Source of the DNA: Aequorivita sinensis
Lineage (GTDB): Bacteria > Bacteroidota > Bacteroidia > Flavobacteriales > Flavobacteriaceae
Direction: 5' to 3'
DNA: 58,817 nt
NCBI RefSeq assembly: GCF_006346335.1
Contig: NZ_VDMC01000015.1
Location: 1-58,817, forward strand
Shown: in pieces, positions 1 through 9,474 of the stretch
Layout of the letters: each line of letters starts with the position of its first letter
Numbering within the stretch: the stretch's first letter is position 1
The notes under the pieces: generated by a model
What the model saw: the letters and a program-made list of their open reading frames with translations, nothing else
Told to the model about the DNA's origin: nothing
The model's database searches: none
Translations under genes and position numbers: made by a program

Positions 1-63
1 AGTTAAGCCCGTTTGCGCCGATGGTACTGCAATCCTGTGGGAGAGTAGGTCGCCGCCTTCCTT
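1..63 (+). rRNA. rrf: 5S ribosomal RNA, 3' end only
   Basis: The first bases carry the conserved second half of bacterial 5S rRNA: the AGTTAAGCCC block, then GCGCCGATGGTACTGC, GTGGGAGAGTAGGTCG and the closing CCGCC helix strand. The 5' half lies outside the window, so this is the last gene of an rrn operon read rightwards. A strong hairpin terminator follows at once. The exact 3' end could differ by a few bases. Confidence 0.93.
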
Positions 64-64
64 T

Positions 65-101
65 AAAACCTTCATCATTTACTTGATGAAGGTTTTTTTT
101 T
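65..101 (+). terminator. rrn operon terminator
   Basis: A perfect 13-bp stem (AAAACCTTCATCA at 65-77 with its complement at 84-96) closes a 6-nt loop and runs into a T tract ending at 101. It lies directly behind the 5S gene. The sequence just after it (GCCCTAAACTGAAATAAC) recurs in the tandem array that follows. Confidence 0.92.
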
Positions 102-1309
102 GCCCTAAACTGAAATAACAAATTACCGATTTAATCTTTTAGGAGATTGTTCTTCTTCCTTTTATTTGAAAGTTGTTTTTCTAAAGTTATAAATAGAATG
201 ACCTACACTCCCACAGTGTGGGTGGTGATTGCAGCGTCACCTAAGTAACCCCGCAAGAACCGTTTTTAACTCCTCAAGCCGCCTTCCTTTTTTTGAAACT
301 TTTTAGTATTGGAGGTGATTAAGGCTTCTTTTGCCCTAAACTCAAAACTTTCTACTCGCCCACAGTGTGGGTGGTGATTGCAGCGTTACCAAAGTAACCC
401 TGCAAGAACCGTTTTTACTCGTCAAGCCGACTTTCTTTTTTGTCAACCTTTTAGTATTGGAGGTGATTAAGGCTTCTTTTGCCCTAAACTCAAAACGTCC
501 TACTCGCTCACAGTGTGGGTGGTGATTGCAGCGTTACCAAAGTAACCCTGCAAGAACCGTTTTTAACTCCTCAAGCCGCCTTCCTTTTTTTGAAACCTTA
601 TTATTAACTGGAGGCGATTAAAGCTTCTTTTGCCCTAAACTCAAAACTTTCTACTCGCCCACAGTGTGGGTGGTGATTGCAGCGTTACCAAAGTAACCCT
701 GCAAGAACCGTTTTTAACTCCTCAAGCCGACTTTCTTTTTTGTCAACCTTATTATTAACTGGAGTTGATGAAAGCTTTTATTGCCCTAAACTGAAATAAC
801 AAATTACCGATTTAATCTTTTAGGAGATTGTTCTTCTTCCTTTTATTTGAAAGTTGTTTTTCTAAAGTTATAAATAGAATGACCTACACTCCCACAGTGT
901 GGGTGGTGATTGCAGCGTTACCAAAGTAACCCTGCAAGAACCGTTTTTACTCCTCAAGCCGCCTTCCTTTTTTTGAAACCTTTTAGTATTGGAGGTGATT
1001 AAGGCTTTTTTGCCCTAAACTCAAAACTTTCTACTCGCCCACAGTGTGGGTGGTGATTGCAGCGTTACCTAAGTAACCCTGCAAGAACCGTTTTTAACTC
1101 CTTAAGCCGCCTTCCTTTTTTTGAAACCTTTTAGTATTGGAGGTGATCAAAACTTCTTTTGCCCTAAACTCAAAACTTTCTACTCGCCCACAGTGTGGGT
1201 GGTGATTGCAGCGTTACCAAAGTAACCCTGCAAGAACCGTTTTTAACTCCTCAAGCCGCCTTCCTTTTTTGTCAACCTTTTAGTATTGGAGGTGATTAAA
1301 ATTTTTTTG
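102..1309. repeat. Tandem array of about 149-bp and 230-bp units downstream of the rrn operon
   Basis: The block GCCCTAAACT recurs at 102, 333, 481, 632, 783, 1012 and 1161, with a degenerate copy at 1309, giving intervals of 231, 148, 151, 151, 229, 149 and 148. Every unit carries the palindrome CCCACAGTGTGGG or a close variant (copies near 211, 360, 509, 659, 891, 1039, 1188), then a second hairpin GCAG-C-GTTAC-CAAA-GTAAC-C-CTGC, then AAGCCGCCTTCC or AAGCCGACTTTC before a T tract. The two long units share 136 identical bases (102-237 and 783-918). Unit ends resemble the end of the 5S gene and its flank (GCCGCCTTCC, then AAACC, then GCCCTAAACT). No open reading frame is evident. A worn relic lies near 1330-1370. 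Confidence 0.9.
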
Positions 1310-1411
1310 TTCTAATCTGAAATTACAGGAAGCATAATAGAGGTTGCAGCATAACCAAAATAGTTTAGGTGCTATTCTTAAGGTTCAAACCACTAGTTTA
1401 TAAACAAAAAA

Positions 1412-1435
1412 GCCACTATAAAGATATATAGTGGC
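1412..1435 (-). terminator. Terminator of the murQ operon
   Basis: A 9-bp perfect stem GCCACTATA / TATAGTGGC with a 6-nt loop. On the minus strand it is followed by TTTTTTG, as expected for an intrinsic terminator of the leftward operon ending at 1523. A second stem (CTTCTTAT / ATAAGAAG) lies just upstream on the same strand near 1459-1479. Confidence 0.82.
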
Positions 1436-1522
1436 CTCTTTTAAATATGTAAACTTTATCTTCTTATATAAAATAAGAAGTTATAACATCTAGAAAAACT
1501 GCTGTCATAAATGAATACAATT

Positions 1523-1747
1523 TTAAAATATAGATTTCATGATTGTATTTATACCTTTAAAACATAGGAATATTGCTCCTACACAAGTAATAAGAGCAAC
1601 TGGAAGAATCATATAGATAATATTGGTGTCTTTATTCAAAAATGCTAAAGTGAGTAAATAAGGACCTAAAAAGAGTAATGGCAAGGCAATTGCCATATAT
1701 TTTAATCCTTTTTTCAATAAATTAAAATCTGTGTGTCCTTTACTCAT
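1523..1747 (-). CDS. DUF6095-type small membrane protein
   Basis: A 74-residue protein with two predicted membrane helices (about 17-36 and 44-65) and basic ends, so an inner-membrane protein with short tails. It matches the small DUF6095 family that sits beside murQ in Flavobacteriaceae; its function is unknown. Its start overlaps the end of murQ by 8 nt (ATGAGTAA), which indicates translational coupling. It is the last gene of a leftward operon: TonB receptor, DUF4249 lipoprotein, murQ, this gene. A terminator lies 88 nt downstream. The family name comes from recognition of sequence and context. Confidence 0.8.
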   Translation of the reverse strand: MSKGHTDFNLLKKGLKYMAIALPLLFLGPYLLTLAFLNKDTNIIYMILPVALITCVGAIFLCFKGINTIMKSIF

Positions 1748-2555
1748 TGTGATAATTATTTAAAACGTTTCTAACATTCTTATATTTCGCTAGAAGATTT
1801 TCAGCTTCTTCATTTGAGATATTTAGTTCGGCTGTAATCATCTTAATAGCTCGATCTACAAGTTTATTATTGCTCAATTGCATATCTACCATTTTATTCC
1901 CCTTAACTCGTCCTAATTGAATCATTGTAGTAGTTGATATCATGTTTAAAACAAGTTTCTGGGCTGTACCAGCCTTCATACGTGAACTTCCTGTAACAAA
2001 TTCTGGACCTACAGTAACAACTACTGGAAATTGTGCAGTTAAGGCTAAAGGACTTCCTTCATTACAAGTGATGCAACCTGTAGCAATATTATTTTTATTA
2101 CACTTCTCTAAGGCACCAATTACATAAGGTGTTGTACCAGAAGCAGCGATACCAATTACAATATCCTTTTCGGTAATATTTTCTTTTTTAAGATCTTCCC
2201 ATCCTTGGTTTTCAGAATCTTCAGCAAATTCAACAGCGTTTCGTATGGCTGAATCTCCTCCCGCGATTAACCCAATAACCAAATCTGGAGATACTCCAAA
2301 GGTAGGAGGACACTCACTTGCATCTACAATTCCTAATCTACCGCTTGTTCCTGCTCCAATATAGAATAATCTACCACCAGTATTTAATTTTTCAACTACC
2401 TTTTCGGTTAAAGCTTCTATTTCAGGTAGCGCTTTCTCAACAGAAAAAGCTACTGTTTTGTCTTCATTATTTATATTTTGAAGCAGTTCTTGCACACTCA
2501 TTTTTTCTAAATGATTGTATTTTGAATCTGATTCAGTGGTTTTTAAAAAATTCAT
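1740..2555 (-). CDS. murQ: N-acetylmuramic acid 6-phosphate etherase MurQ
   Basis: MurQ removes the lactyl ether of MurNAc-6-phosphate, giving GlcNAc-6-phosphate and D-lactate, in cytoplasmic cell-wall recycling. The 271-residue protein has the SIS fold with the family signature GAGTSGRLG at 67-75 followed by ASECPPTFG, whose Glu81 corresponds to the catalytic glutamate of E. coli MurQ, and a second SIS motif (GIAASGTTPYV). It is shorter than the roughly 300-residue enterobacterial protein, mainly at the C-terminus. It follows the DUF4249 lipoprotein by 26 nt and overlaps the DUF6095 gene. No MurNAc kinase or phosphotransferase transporter is in the window, so the source of its substrate is not visible. 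Confidence 0.95.
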   Translation of the reverse strand: MNFLKTTESDSKYNHLEKMSVQELLQNINNEDKTVAFSVEKALPEIEALTEKVVEKLNTGGRLFYIGAGTSGRLGIVDASECPPTFGVSPDLVIGLIAGGDSAIRNAVEFAEDSENQGWEDLKKENITEKDIVIGIAASGTTPYVIGALEKCNKNNIATGCITCNEGSPLALTAQFPVVVTVGPEFVTGSSRMKAGTAQKLVLNMISTTTMIQLGRVKGNKMVDMQLSNNKLVDRAIKMITAELNISNEEAENLLAKYKNVRNVLNNYHNE

Positions 2556-2581
2556 CTATAAAGTTAAGGCTAATATTAATT

Positions 2582-3382
2582 TTATTGAACTATATAATTG
2601 AGTATTGATACTTCAGATATTCTAAAATATCCTAGCGGATAGTTTTCAGGATTTGTTTCATTAATTATGTTTCCTCTTACAGTCGCTGGTTGCGTGTCAA
2701 ACGGACCGCTTCCTCCACCGATTTGTTGTAAAAGAACAAACATATAATTATAAAAGTCTTCATCAACACCATAAAGATTAAAAATAACACTATCTCCAGG
2801 AGTTAAATCTTCTACTACATAATAACCAAAATTTAAATTTCCGTTAGAAAACTCATCGTTGTAAACGCTACGTACAGTCCCTTTTTCTGTAATTCCGGTA
2901 AAATAATAAAAATTCTCTTCGTTTATAGGATCATTAAAAAAGACTTTTAGTTCGATATCCTCTCCACTAAAACCTCCATCGTCACGCTGATTAACATATT
3001 CTAAGGTAGCTGTGGTTTGAAGTTGTGTTGTAGCTGTATAAACTTCGTCGTCGTAAATTATTTTAAGGGAATAGTCTATGTCTTCTTGTGGTAGAAAAGT
3101 TCCTTGATAAAGTCCTTCACCGCGGTATTCAAACGGATATTCAACGCCATTTTCATCAGTAATTAGCACAATTGCATCTTCAACTATAGGGACAACATTA
3201 TCAAAAAATGGAGCTGTAGTTGTAAGTTTCACCAAACTACTTAATGAAGAGCCATCTTCTAGAATATTAATATTGGCTTCTATAACTAATCGGGGAGGAG
3301 CGTCATTAAGTTCAACTTCTATAACATCTTGACAAGAAGTAAGAATTCCGAAGAAAAAAACTAATAAATATATTTTCTTCAT
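2582..3382 (-). CDS. DUF4249 lipoprotein
   Basis: A 266-residue predicted lipoprotein: hydrophobic signal (residues 4-15) and lipobox LTSC with the lipidated cysteine at about 17. The rest matches DUF4249, beta-rich envelope proteins of Bacteroidota usually encoded beside a TonB-dependent receptor with a carboxypeptidase-like N-terminal domain. It starts 4 nt after the stop of such a receptor, so the two are probably made together and may form an outer-membrane pair. The residues after the cysteine (QDVIEVEL) hold several acids, compatible with surface export but not the clearest such signal. The ligand is unknown. Confidence 0.85.
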   Translation of the reverse strand: MKKIYLLVFFFGILTSCQDVIEVELNDAPPRLVIEANINILEDGSSLSSLVKLTTTAPFFDNVVPIVEDAIVLITDENGVEYPFEYRGEGLYQGTFLPQEDIDYSLKIIYDDEVYTATTQLQTTATLEYVNQRDDGGFSGEDIELKVFFNDPINEENFYYFTGITEKGTVRSVYNDEFSNGNLNFGYYVVEDLTPGDSVIFNLYGVDEDFYNYMFVLLQQIGGGSGPFDTQPATVRGNIINETNPENYPLGYFRISEVSILNYIVQ

Positions 3383-3386
3383 AGTA

Positions 3387-5747
3387 TTAAAATTTGAAAT
3401 TATAAGTAACTGACGGAATTATACCAAATATAGATAGTCTAACCGCTTCATTTTTTCCGATATCTGTATTTTCGCTAAATCTAATAGACGCTGCATTTTT
3501 ACGATTGTAAGCGTTATAGACGCTAAACACCCATTCGCCTTTCCAGCGTTTTGTACTTTCAGGTTTTGGAGTCCAAGTGGCTGATAGATCTAAACGATGA
3601 AACGGAGATAGACGACTACTATTACGGGCTTCATAAACTGGAACAACCATTCCGTTATATACATATTGTCCTTCTGGATAAGTGGTTGGTATCCCTGTTT
3701 GGAAAATAAAATTGGCACCAAAAGACCATTTTTCTGAAAGTTCATATTGTCCTGTAACCGATATATCATGCGATTTATCCCACGGACTATTATACCATTC
3801 TCCATTATTTATACCGCTTTCAAATTCCGTACGCCCAGGTGTTCTTTGTTCACTTTTAGACAATGTATAAGCTAGCCAACCTTGAAACCTACCAGTTGTT
3901 TTTTTGAATAAGACCTCTAATCCATAAGCTCTTGCTTCCCCGTTTAATAAAATTTGCTCAATGGCATTATTTGCAATTAAATCGGCATCATCTATATAGT
4001 CTAGTCTGTTTTTTACTTCCTTATAAAATGTTTCAATCTCTAAAGAATAATTTTTAAAATTTCTGAAATATCCCAAAGCCACCTGATCTGCCAATTGTGG
4101 GTCAATATACTTTCCACTTGGTGCATAAATATCAAAAGGAGTAGGAGAGGTAGTGTTACTTATAAGGTGAATATATTGCGACATCCTGTTGTAACTCGCC
4201 TTTATAGAAGAATTTTCATTTAATAAATAGGAAATAGAAAATCGAGGTTCTAAGTTTATAAATGATTTAATAGTTTCACTTCTGCTATATGATACTGTAT
4301 CGATAGGTTTTGCTTTTCGGTATATCTTAAGATTAGAATCGTAATTTAAAGGATTGTTGTTTTCATAAAGAAACAATTCATCTTGTCCTAAACGATTAAA
4401 TGTAGATAGTCGAAGTCCAGCCTGTACTGAAATTTTATCGGAAAAATCTATTTTAGCATCCACGTAAGCCGCGTTCTCCCATGCGTATTTATCGGTTAGC
4501 TTAAAAGGATTAATTCCTGAATCTTCAGTGGTTGGATTTACATCTCCTGGATTAAACTTGTAGTAAATACTATTTAGTCCGTAACGCAAATCAATATTAT
4601 TTGATATATAATGCGTGAAATCGTATTTTAAGTTGAAATTACGAATACCACTATCAAAATCGAATTCAACAAATTTCAGCGCTAGGCCGTAATAATAATC
4701 TGAGTAGATTAAAGATAAATTTGAAAACAACTTATCGGAGTAAAGGTGATTCCAACGAAGATTTAAAGTTGTGTTTCCAAAGTTATTTGTAAAACTATCT
4801 GAAATTTCAAAAACATCTCTTCCAAAATATCCGGATAGGAAAAGACGATTATTGTCGTTTATATTATAGCTTAGTTTTGTATTTAGATCGTAGAAGTAGG
4901 CAATGTTATCGTTATCAAATAACGGAAGAAATAAGTGTGCATAACTACTTCGGCCTCCAATCAAAAAAGAAGCTTTGTCTTTTTTTATTGGGCCTTCTAA
5001 TAATAATCTGCTTGCAACTAAACCAATTCCTCCACTTGCGTGATATTCTCGTTTATTACCATCTTTTTGATAAATATCTAAAACTGAAGATGCTCTTCCT
5101 CCATATCGAGCAGGAATTCCCCCTTTATACAATGTAAGGTCTTTAATAGCATCTGGATTGAAGACAGAAAAGAAACCAAATAAATGTGAGGAATTATAAA
5201 TGGTAGCTTCGTCTAATAGTATTAAATTTTGATCAGACGCACCACCCCTAACATTAAAACCGCTAGCTCCTTCACCCGCACTGGTAACTCCAGGAAGTAA
5301 TGTAATGGCTTTTATAACGTCAACTTCACCTAGAACCACTGGGATTTTTTTAATTGTTCCCGATGAGAGAGTGTTTGCGCTCATTTGAGAACTGCGAACA
5401 CTTAAGTTTTCTGCATTTGCTTTTATAACCACTTCATCTAAGTTTTCAGTATCTGTAGCAAGTTCTAAGTCTAGCTTTATGTTTTCTGAAAGAGCAACAT
5501 CAACAGTTTGGGATGCGAACCCTATATTACTATAGGTGACATTATAATTCCCTTTAGGAAGTGTAATTGAATAATATCCATATTGATTAGTTACCGTCCC
5601 TGTTTGTAATTCCGGAATAATAACGTTTACTCCAAAAAGTGTTTCGCCAGAACTTGCTTCTGAAACAGTCCCACTAAGTGTAAATTTTTCTTGAGAAAAG
5701 ATTACAACACTTGTAAAAAAAAATAGGAATACTAGTATTTTTTTCAA
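3387..5747 (-). CDS. TonB-dependent outer-membrane receptor with carboxypeptidase-regulatory-like N-domain
   Basis: Order of parts: signal peptide (about 1-19, cleavage near FSQ), a carboxypeptidase-D-regulatory-like beta domain (about 20-105), a plug domain, then a beta barrel ending in the aromatic residues VTYNFKF. This is an energy-dependent outer-membrane importer; the substrate is unknown. There is no ATG ahead of the signal peptide. A TTG at 5783 is in frame but lies inside the terminator hairpin of the upstream gene, so the TTG at 5747, which gives a typical LKKILVFLFFF signal, is the more likely start. First gene of the operon with DUF4249, murQ and DUF6095. Confidence 0.9.
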   Translation of the reverse strand: MKKILVFLFFFTSVVIFSQEKFTLSGTVSEASSGETLFGVNVIIPELQTGTVTNQYGYYSITLPKGNYNVTYSNIGFASQTVDVALSENIKLDLELATDTENLDEVVIKANAENLSVRSSQMSANTLSSGTIKKIPVVLGEVDVIKAITLLPGVTSAGEGASGFNVRGGASDQNLILLDEATIYNSSHLFGFFSVFNPDAIKDLTLYKGGIPARYGGRASSVLDIYQKDGNKREYHASGGIGLVASRLLLEGPIKKDKASFLIGGRSSYAHLFLPLFDNDNIAYFYDLNTKLSYNINDNNRLFLSGYFGRDVFEISDSFTNNFGNTTLNLRWNHLYSDKLFSNLSLIYSDYYYGLALKFVEFDFDSGIRNFNLKYDFTHYISNNIDLRYGLNSIYYKFNPGDVNPTTEDSGINPFKLTDKYAWENAAYVDAKIDFSDKISVQAGLRLSTFNRLGQDELFLYENNNPLNYDSNLKIYRKAKPIDTVSYSRSETIKSFINLEPRFSISYLLNENSSIKASYNRMSQYIHLISNTTSPTPFDIYAPSGKYIDPQLADQVALGYFRNFKNYSLEIETFYKEVKNRLDYIDDADLIANNAIEQILLNGEARAYGLEVLFKKTTGRFQGWLAYTLSKSEQRTPGRTEFESGINNGEWYNSPWDKSHDISVTGQYELSEKWSFGANFIFQTGIPTTYPEGQYVYNGMVVPVYEARNSSRLSPFHRLDLSATWTPKPESTKRWKGEWVFSVYNAYNRKNAASIRFSENTDIGKNEAVRLSIFGIIPSVTYNFKF

Positions 5748-5769
5748 TTGAAATATTATTAGGTATAAA

Positions 5770-5796
5770 AAAACCTCCAGCAATGCTGAAGGTTTT
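5770..5796 (-). terminator. Terminator of isocitrate dehydrogenase gene
   Basis: Stem AAAACCT-C-CAGC with loop AAT and GCTG-A-AGGTTTT, followed on the minus strand by a T run (GGTTTTTTTATACC). It lies 17 nt beyond the stop of the dehydrogenase gene and overlaps the most upstream possible start of the TonB receptor gene. Confidence 0.85.
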
Positions 5797-5812
5797 ATAA
5801 CGTTTTATAATC

Positions 5813-8095
<2,283 letters not shown>

Positions 8096-8210
8096 CTATT
8101 TGGTGGGGGTTTTAAAAGAGAGTATAGTAGTTTAAAAGTTAAGGATTTGCAAAGATTTAAAATCCACCTTTAATATTGAATAAATAAGAGGGTTTCCAAA
8201 AACAAGAAAA

Positions 8211-8243
8211 GCCATATCAAAGTATAAATACTAATGATATGGC
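8211..8243 (-). terminator. Orphan terminator-like hairpin
   Basis: A 9-10 bp stem AGCCATATCA / TGATATGGCT followed on the minus strand by TTTTCTTGTTTTT. No gene is visible ending here: the nearest minus-strand gene upstream (L19) has its own terminator at 8694-8720. It could mark the 3' end of an unrecognised small RNA. A further stem (AATATAC / GTATATT, about 8269-8289) and the string AAAGTTTACATA stand just upstream, as at the murQ operon terminator. Confidence 0.6.
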
Positions 8244-8245
8244 TC

Positions 8246-8693
8246 CTTGTATGTAAACTTTTACCAACCAATATACTCTATGGTATATTATAAGCAAGGT
8301 TATTATATTCTTGCAGTTGTAGTTTACTTACACGGGTTTCGTTTTGCTATCTTAATTTCCCCGAAGGTCAATTTAAATTTTAAAACTTACCCAACACTTT
8401 TTTTAATCTAAGTACTAATAATCTAAAGATCGTGAATACTTCAAACAATTAAAAAAAGCTAATAAAGTGTTTTCAGTTACTCTTTTAAAATTTAAAAACT
8501 AAACATCCATTAAGGTTGATAGCTTCATATTAAATTAGAAAAGAATAGTGTAAAAGAACGTTACTTTATATCAATAAAAAGTTTTTAAACTTTATTTGAT
8601 ATTGCTAATATAAGACTCTTTATCGGTATTGTAATAATTTATAACTTATTAAAAATCCACTGTTTACGAACAACAGTTGTTAACAATTGTTCA
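8246..8693. other. Gene-poor stretch between orphan hairpin and L19 terminator
   Basis: Very AT-rich. I see no open frame longer than about 20 codons with gene character, no tRNA and no RNA family I recognise. The only structured parts are the stem at about 8269-8289 and the inverted repeat AACAATTGTT (near 8681-8691). A leftward non-coding transcript ending at 8211 is possible but unproven. Confidence 0.5.
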
Positions 8694-8720
8694 TAAAAAA
8701 AGCCCTGTTAAAACAGGGCT
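8694..8720 (-). terminator. Terminator of rplS
   Basis: Stem AGCCCTGTT / AACAGGGCT with a tight A-rich loop, followed on the minus strand by a run of seven T. It lies about 26 nt after the L19 stop codon. Confidence 0.88.
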
Positions 8721-8746
8721 TTTGAGAGTTTTCAACAAAGAATACC

Positions 8747-9097
8747 TTATGAACGCTTTTCTTTGATACGGGCTTTTCTTCCAGTAAGGCCTCTAAAGTA
8801 GTAAATACGAGCTCTACGCACGCTACCTCTTTTATTAACCTCGATTTTTTGAAGTGCTGGCATATTGATTGGGAAAATACGCTCTACACCAATAGTTCCA
8901 CTCATTTTACGGATTGTAAAAGTTTTTGTAGTTCCAGTTCCTTTTACTTGGATTACAACACCTCTAAAAAACTGAGTTCTTGTTTTTTCACCTTCACGGA
9001 TTTCGTAGTACACAGTAATAGTGTCTCCAGCTCCGAATTCAGGAAATTCGTTTTTTGTAACAAATTCGTCTTCAACAAATTTAATTAACTCTTCCAT
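8747..9097 (-). CDS. rplS: 50S ribosomal protein L19
   Basis: A 116-residue protein with the L19 fold features: FGAGDTITVYYEI followed by EGEKTRTQFFRGVVI, the block FTIRKMSGTIGVERIFPIN, and the basic end RRARIYYFRGLTGRKARIKE. L19 sits at the 30S-50S interface. Length is normal for the family. Here it stands alone and not in the rpsP-rimM-trmD-rplS order of many bacteria, as is usual in this phylum. A near-perfect promoter is at 9169-9198 and a terminator follows the stop. Confidence 0.97.
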   Translation of the reverse strand: MEELIKFVEDEFVTKNEFPEFGAGDTITVYYEIREGEKTRTQFFRGVVIQVKGTGTTKTFTIRKMSGTIGVERIFPINMPALQKIEVNKRGSVRRARIYYFRGLTGRKARIKEKRS

Positions 9098-9168
9098 TTT
9101 GTTAAATTGATAGGGTTTAATTTAAAACAACATTCGCGGTTTTCGCCAGAGGTTGAATTAAGTGGGTG

Positions 9169-9198
9169 CAAAAGTAAGCAATTTATAATATGTGACAA
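9169..9198 (-). promoter_or_regulatory. rplS promoter
   Basis: On the minus strand TTG (9198-9196), then exactly 19 nt, then TACTTTTG (9176-9169): a full match to the Bacteroidota TTG-N19-TAnnTTTG promoter, 72 nt ahead of the rplS start. Confidence 0.85.
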
Positions 9199-9474
9199 GT
9201 TTTTTTTGAGTTTAAAACAAAACATCTTTAATTAGTATTAAGTGAGTTAAGTTGTCAAAAAACTCTACCAGCATTATCGTTTTAAATATGAAAAGCTTAG
9301 TAAAGTCTTCAAAGATACTACTTATATTTTCACAAGTTTTATAATCTTATAATAGGACTCTTATTGTTAAAAGAAGGTTAGTGATGATAAATCTTTAACC
9401 GATTTGTTGTTTAGAAATATAGCTTATTTTAGTTTTAACAAAAAATTAATAACAATAAATCAAACTTAAATTTT
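9199..9474. other. Non-coding spacer upstream of the GEVED protein gene
   Basis: Divergent intergenic region. Its left end serves the rplS promoter. The rest is AT-rich, with no recognisable promoter match of comparable quality and no gene. The last 30 bases before ATG 9475 are A-rich, as is common in front of Bacteroidota start codons. Confidence 0.5.

Noticed and set aside
102-1309. CRISPR array
   Set aside because: Period of about 149 bp, no unique spacers between short direct repeats, and no cas genes anywhere.
1942-2608. Plus-strand reading frames opposite murQ
   Set aside because: They are antisense to a well-supported gene, without family features; the same holds for other antisense frames over icd, the TonB receptor and carB.
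8234-8293. Small frame MIWLLVCKLLPTNILYGIL on the plus strand
   Set aside because: It is 19 codons lying across the hairpin stem, with no ribosome-binding or conservation cue.
8215-8400. Stop-interrupted protein-like frame on the minus strand (EYNNLAYNIP, stop, SILVGKSLHT)
   Set aside because: No family recognised and no clear start; AT-rich chance frame is as likely.
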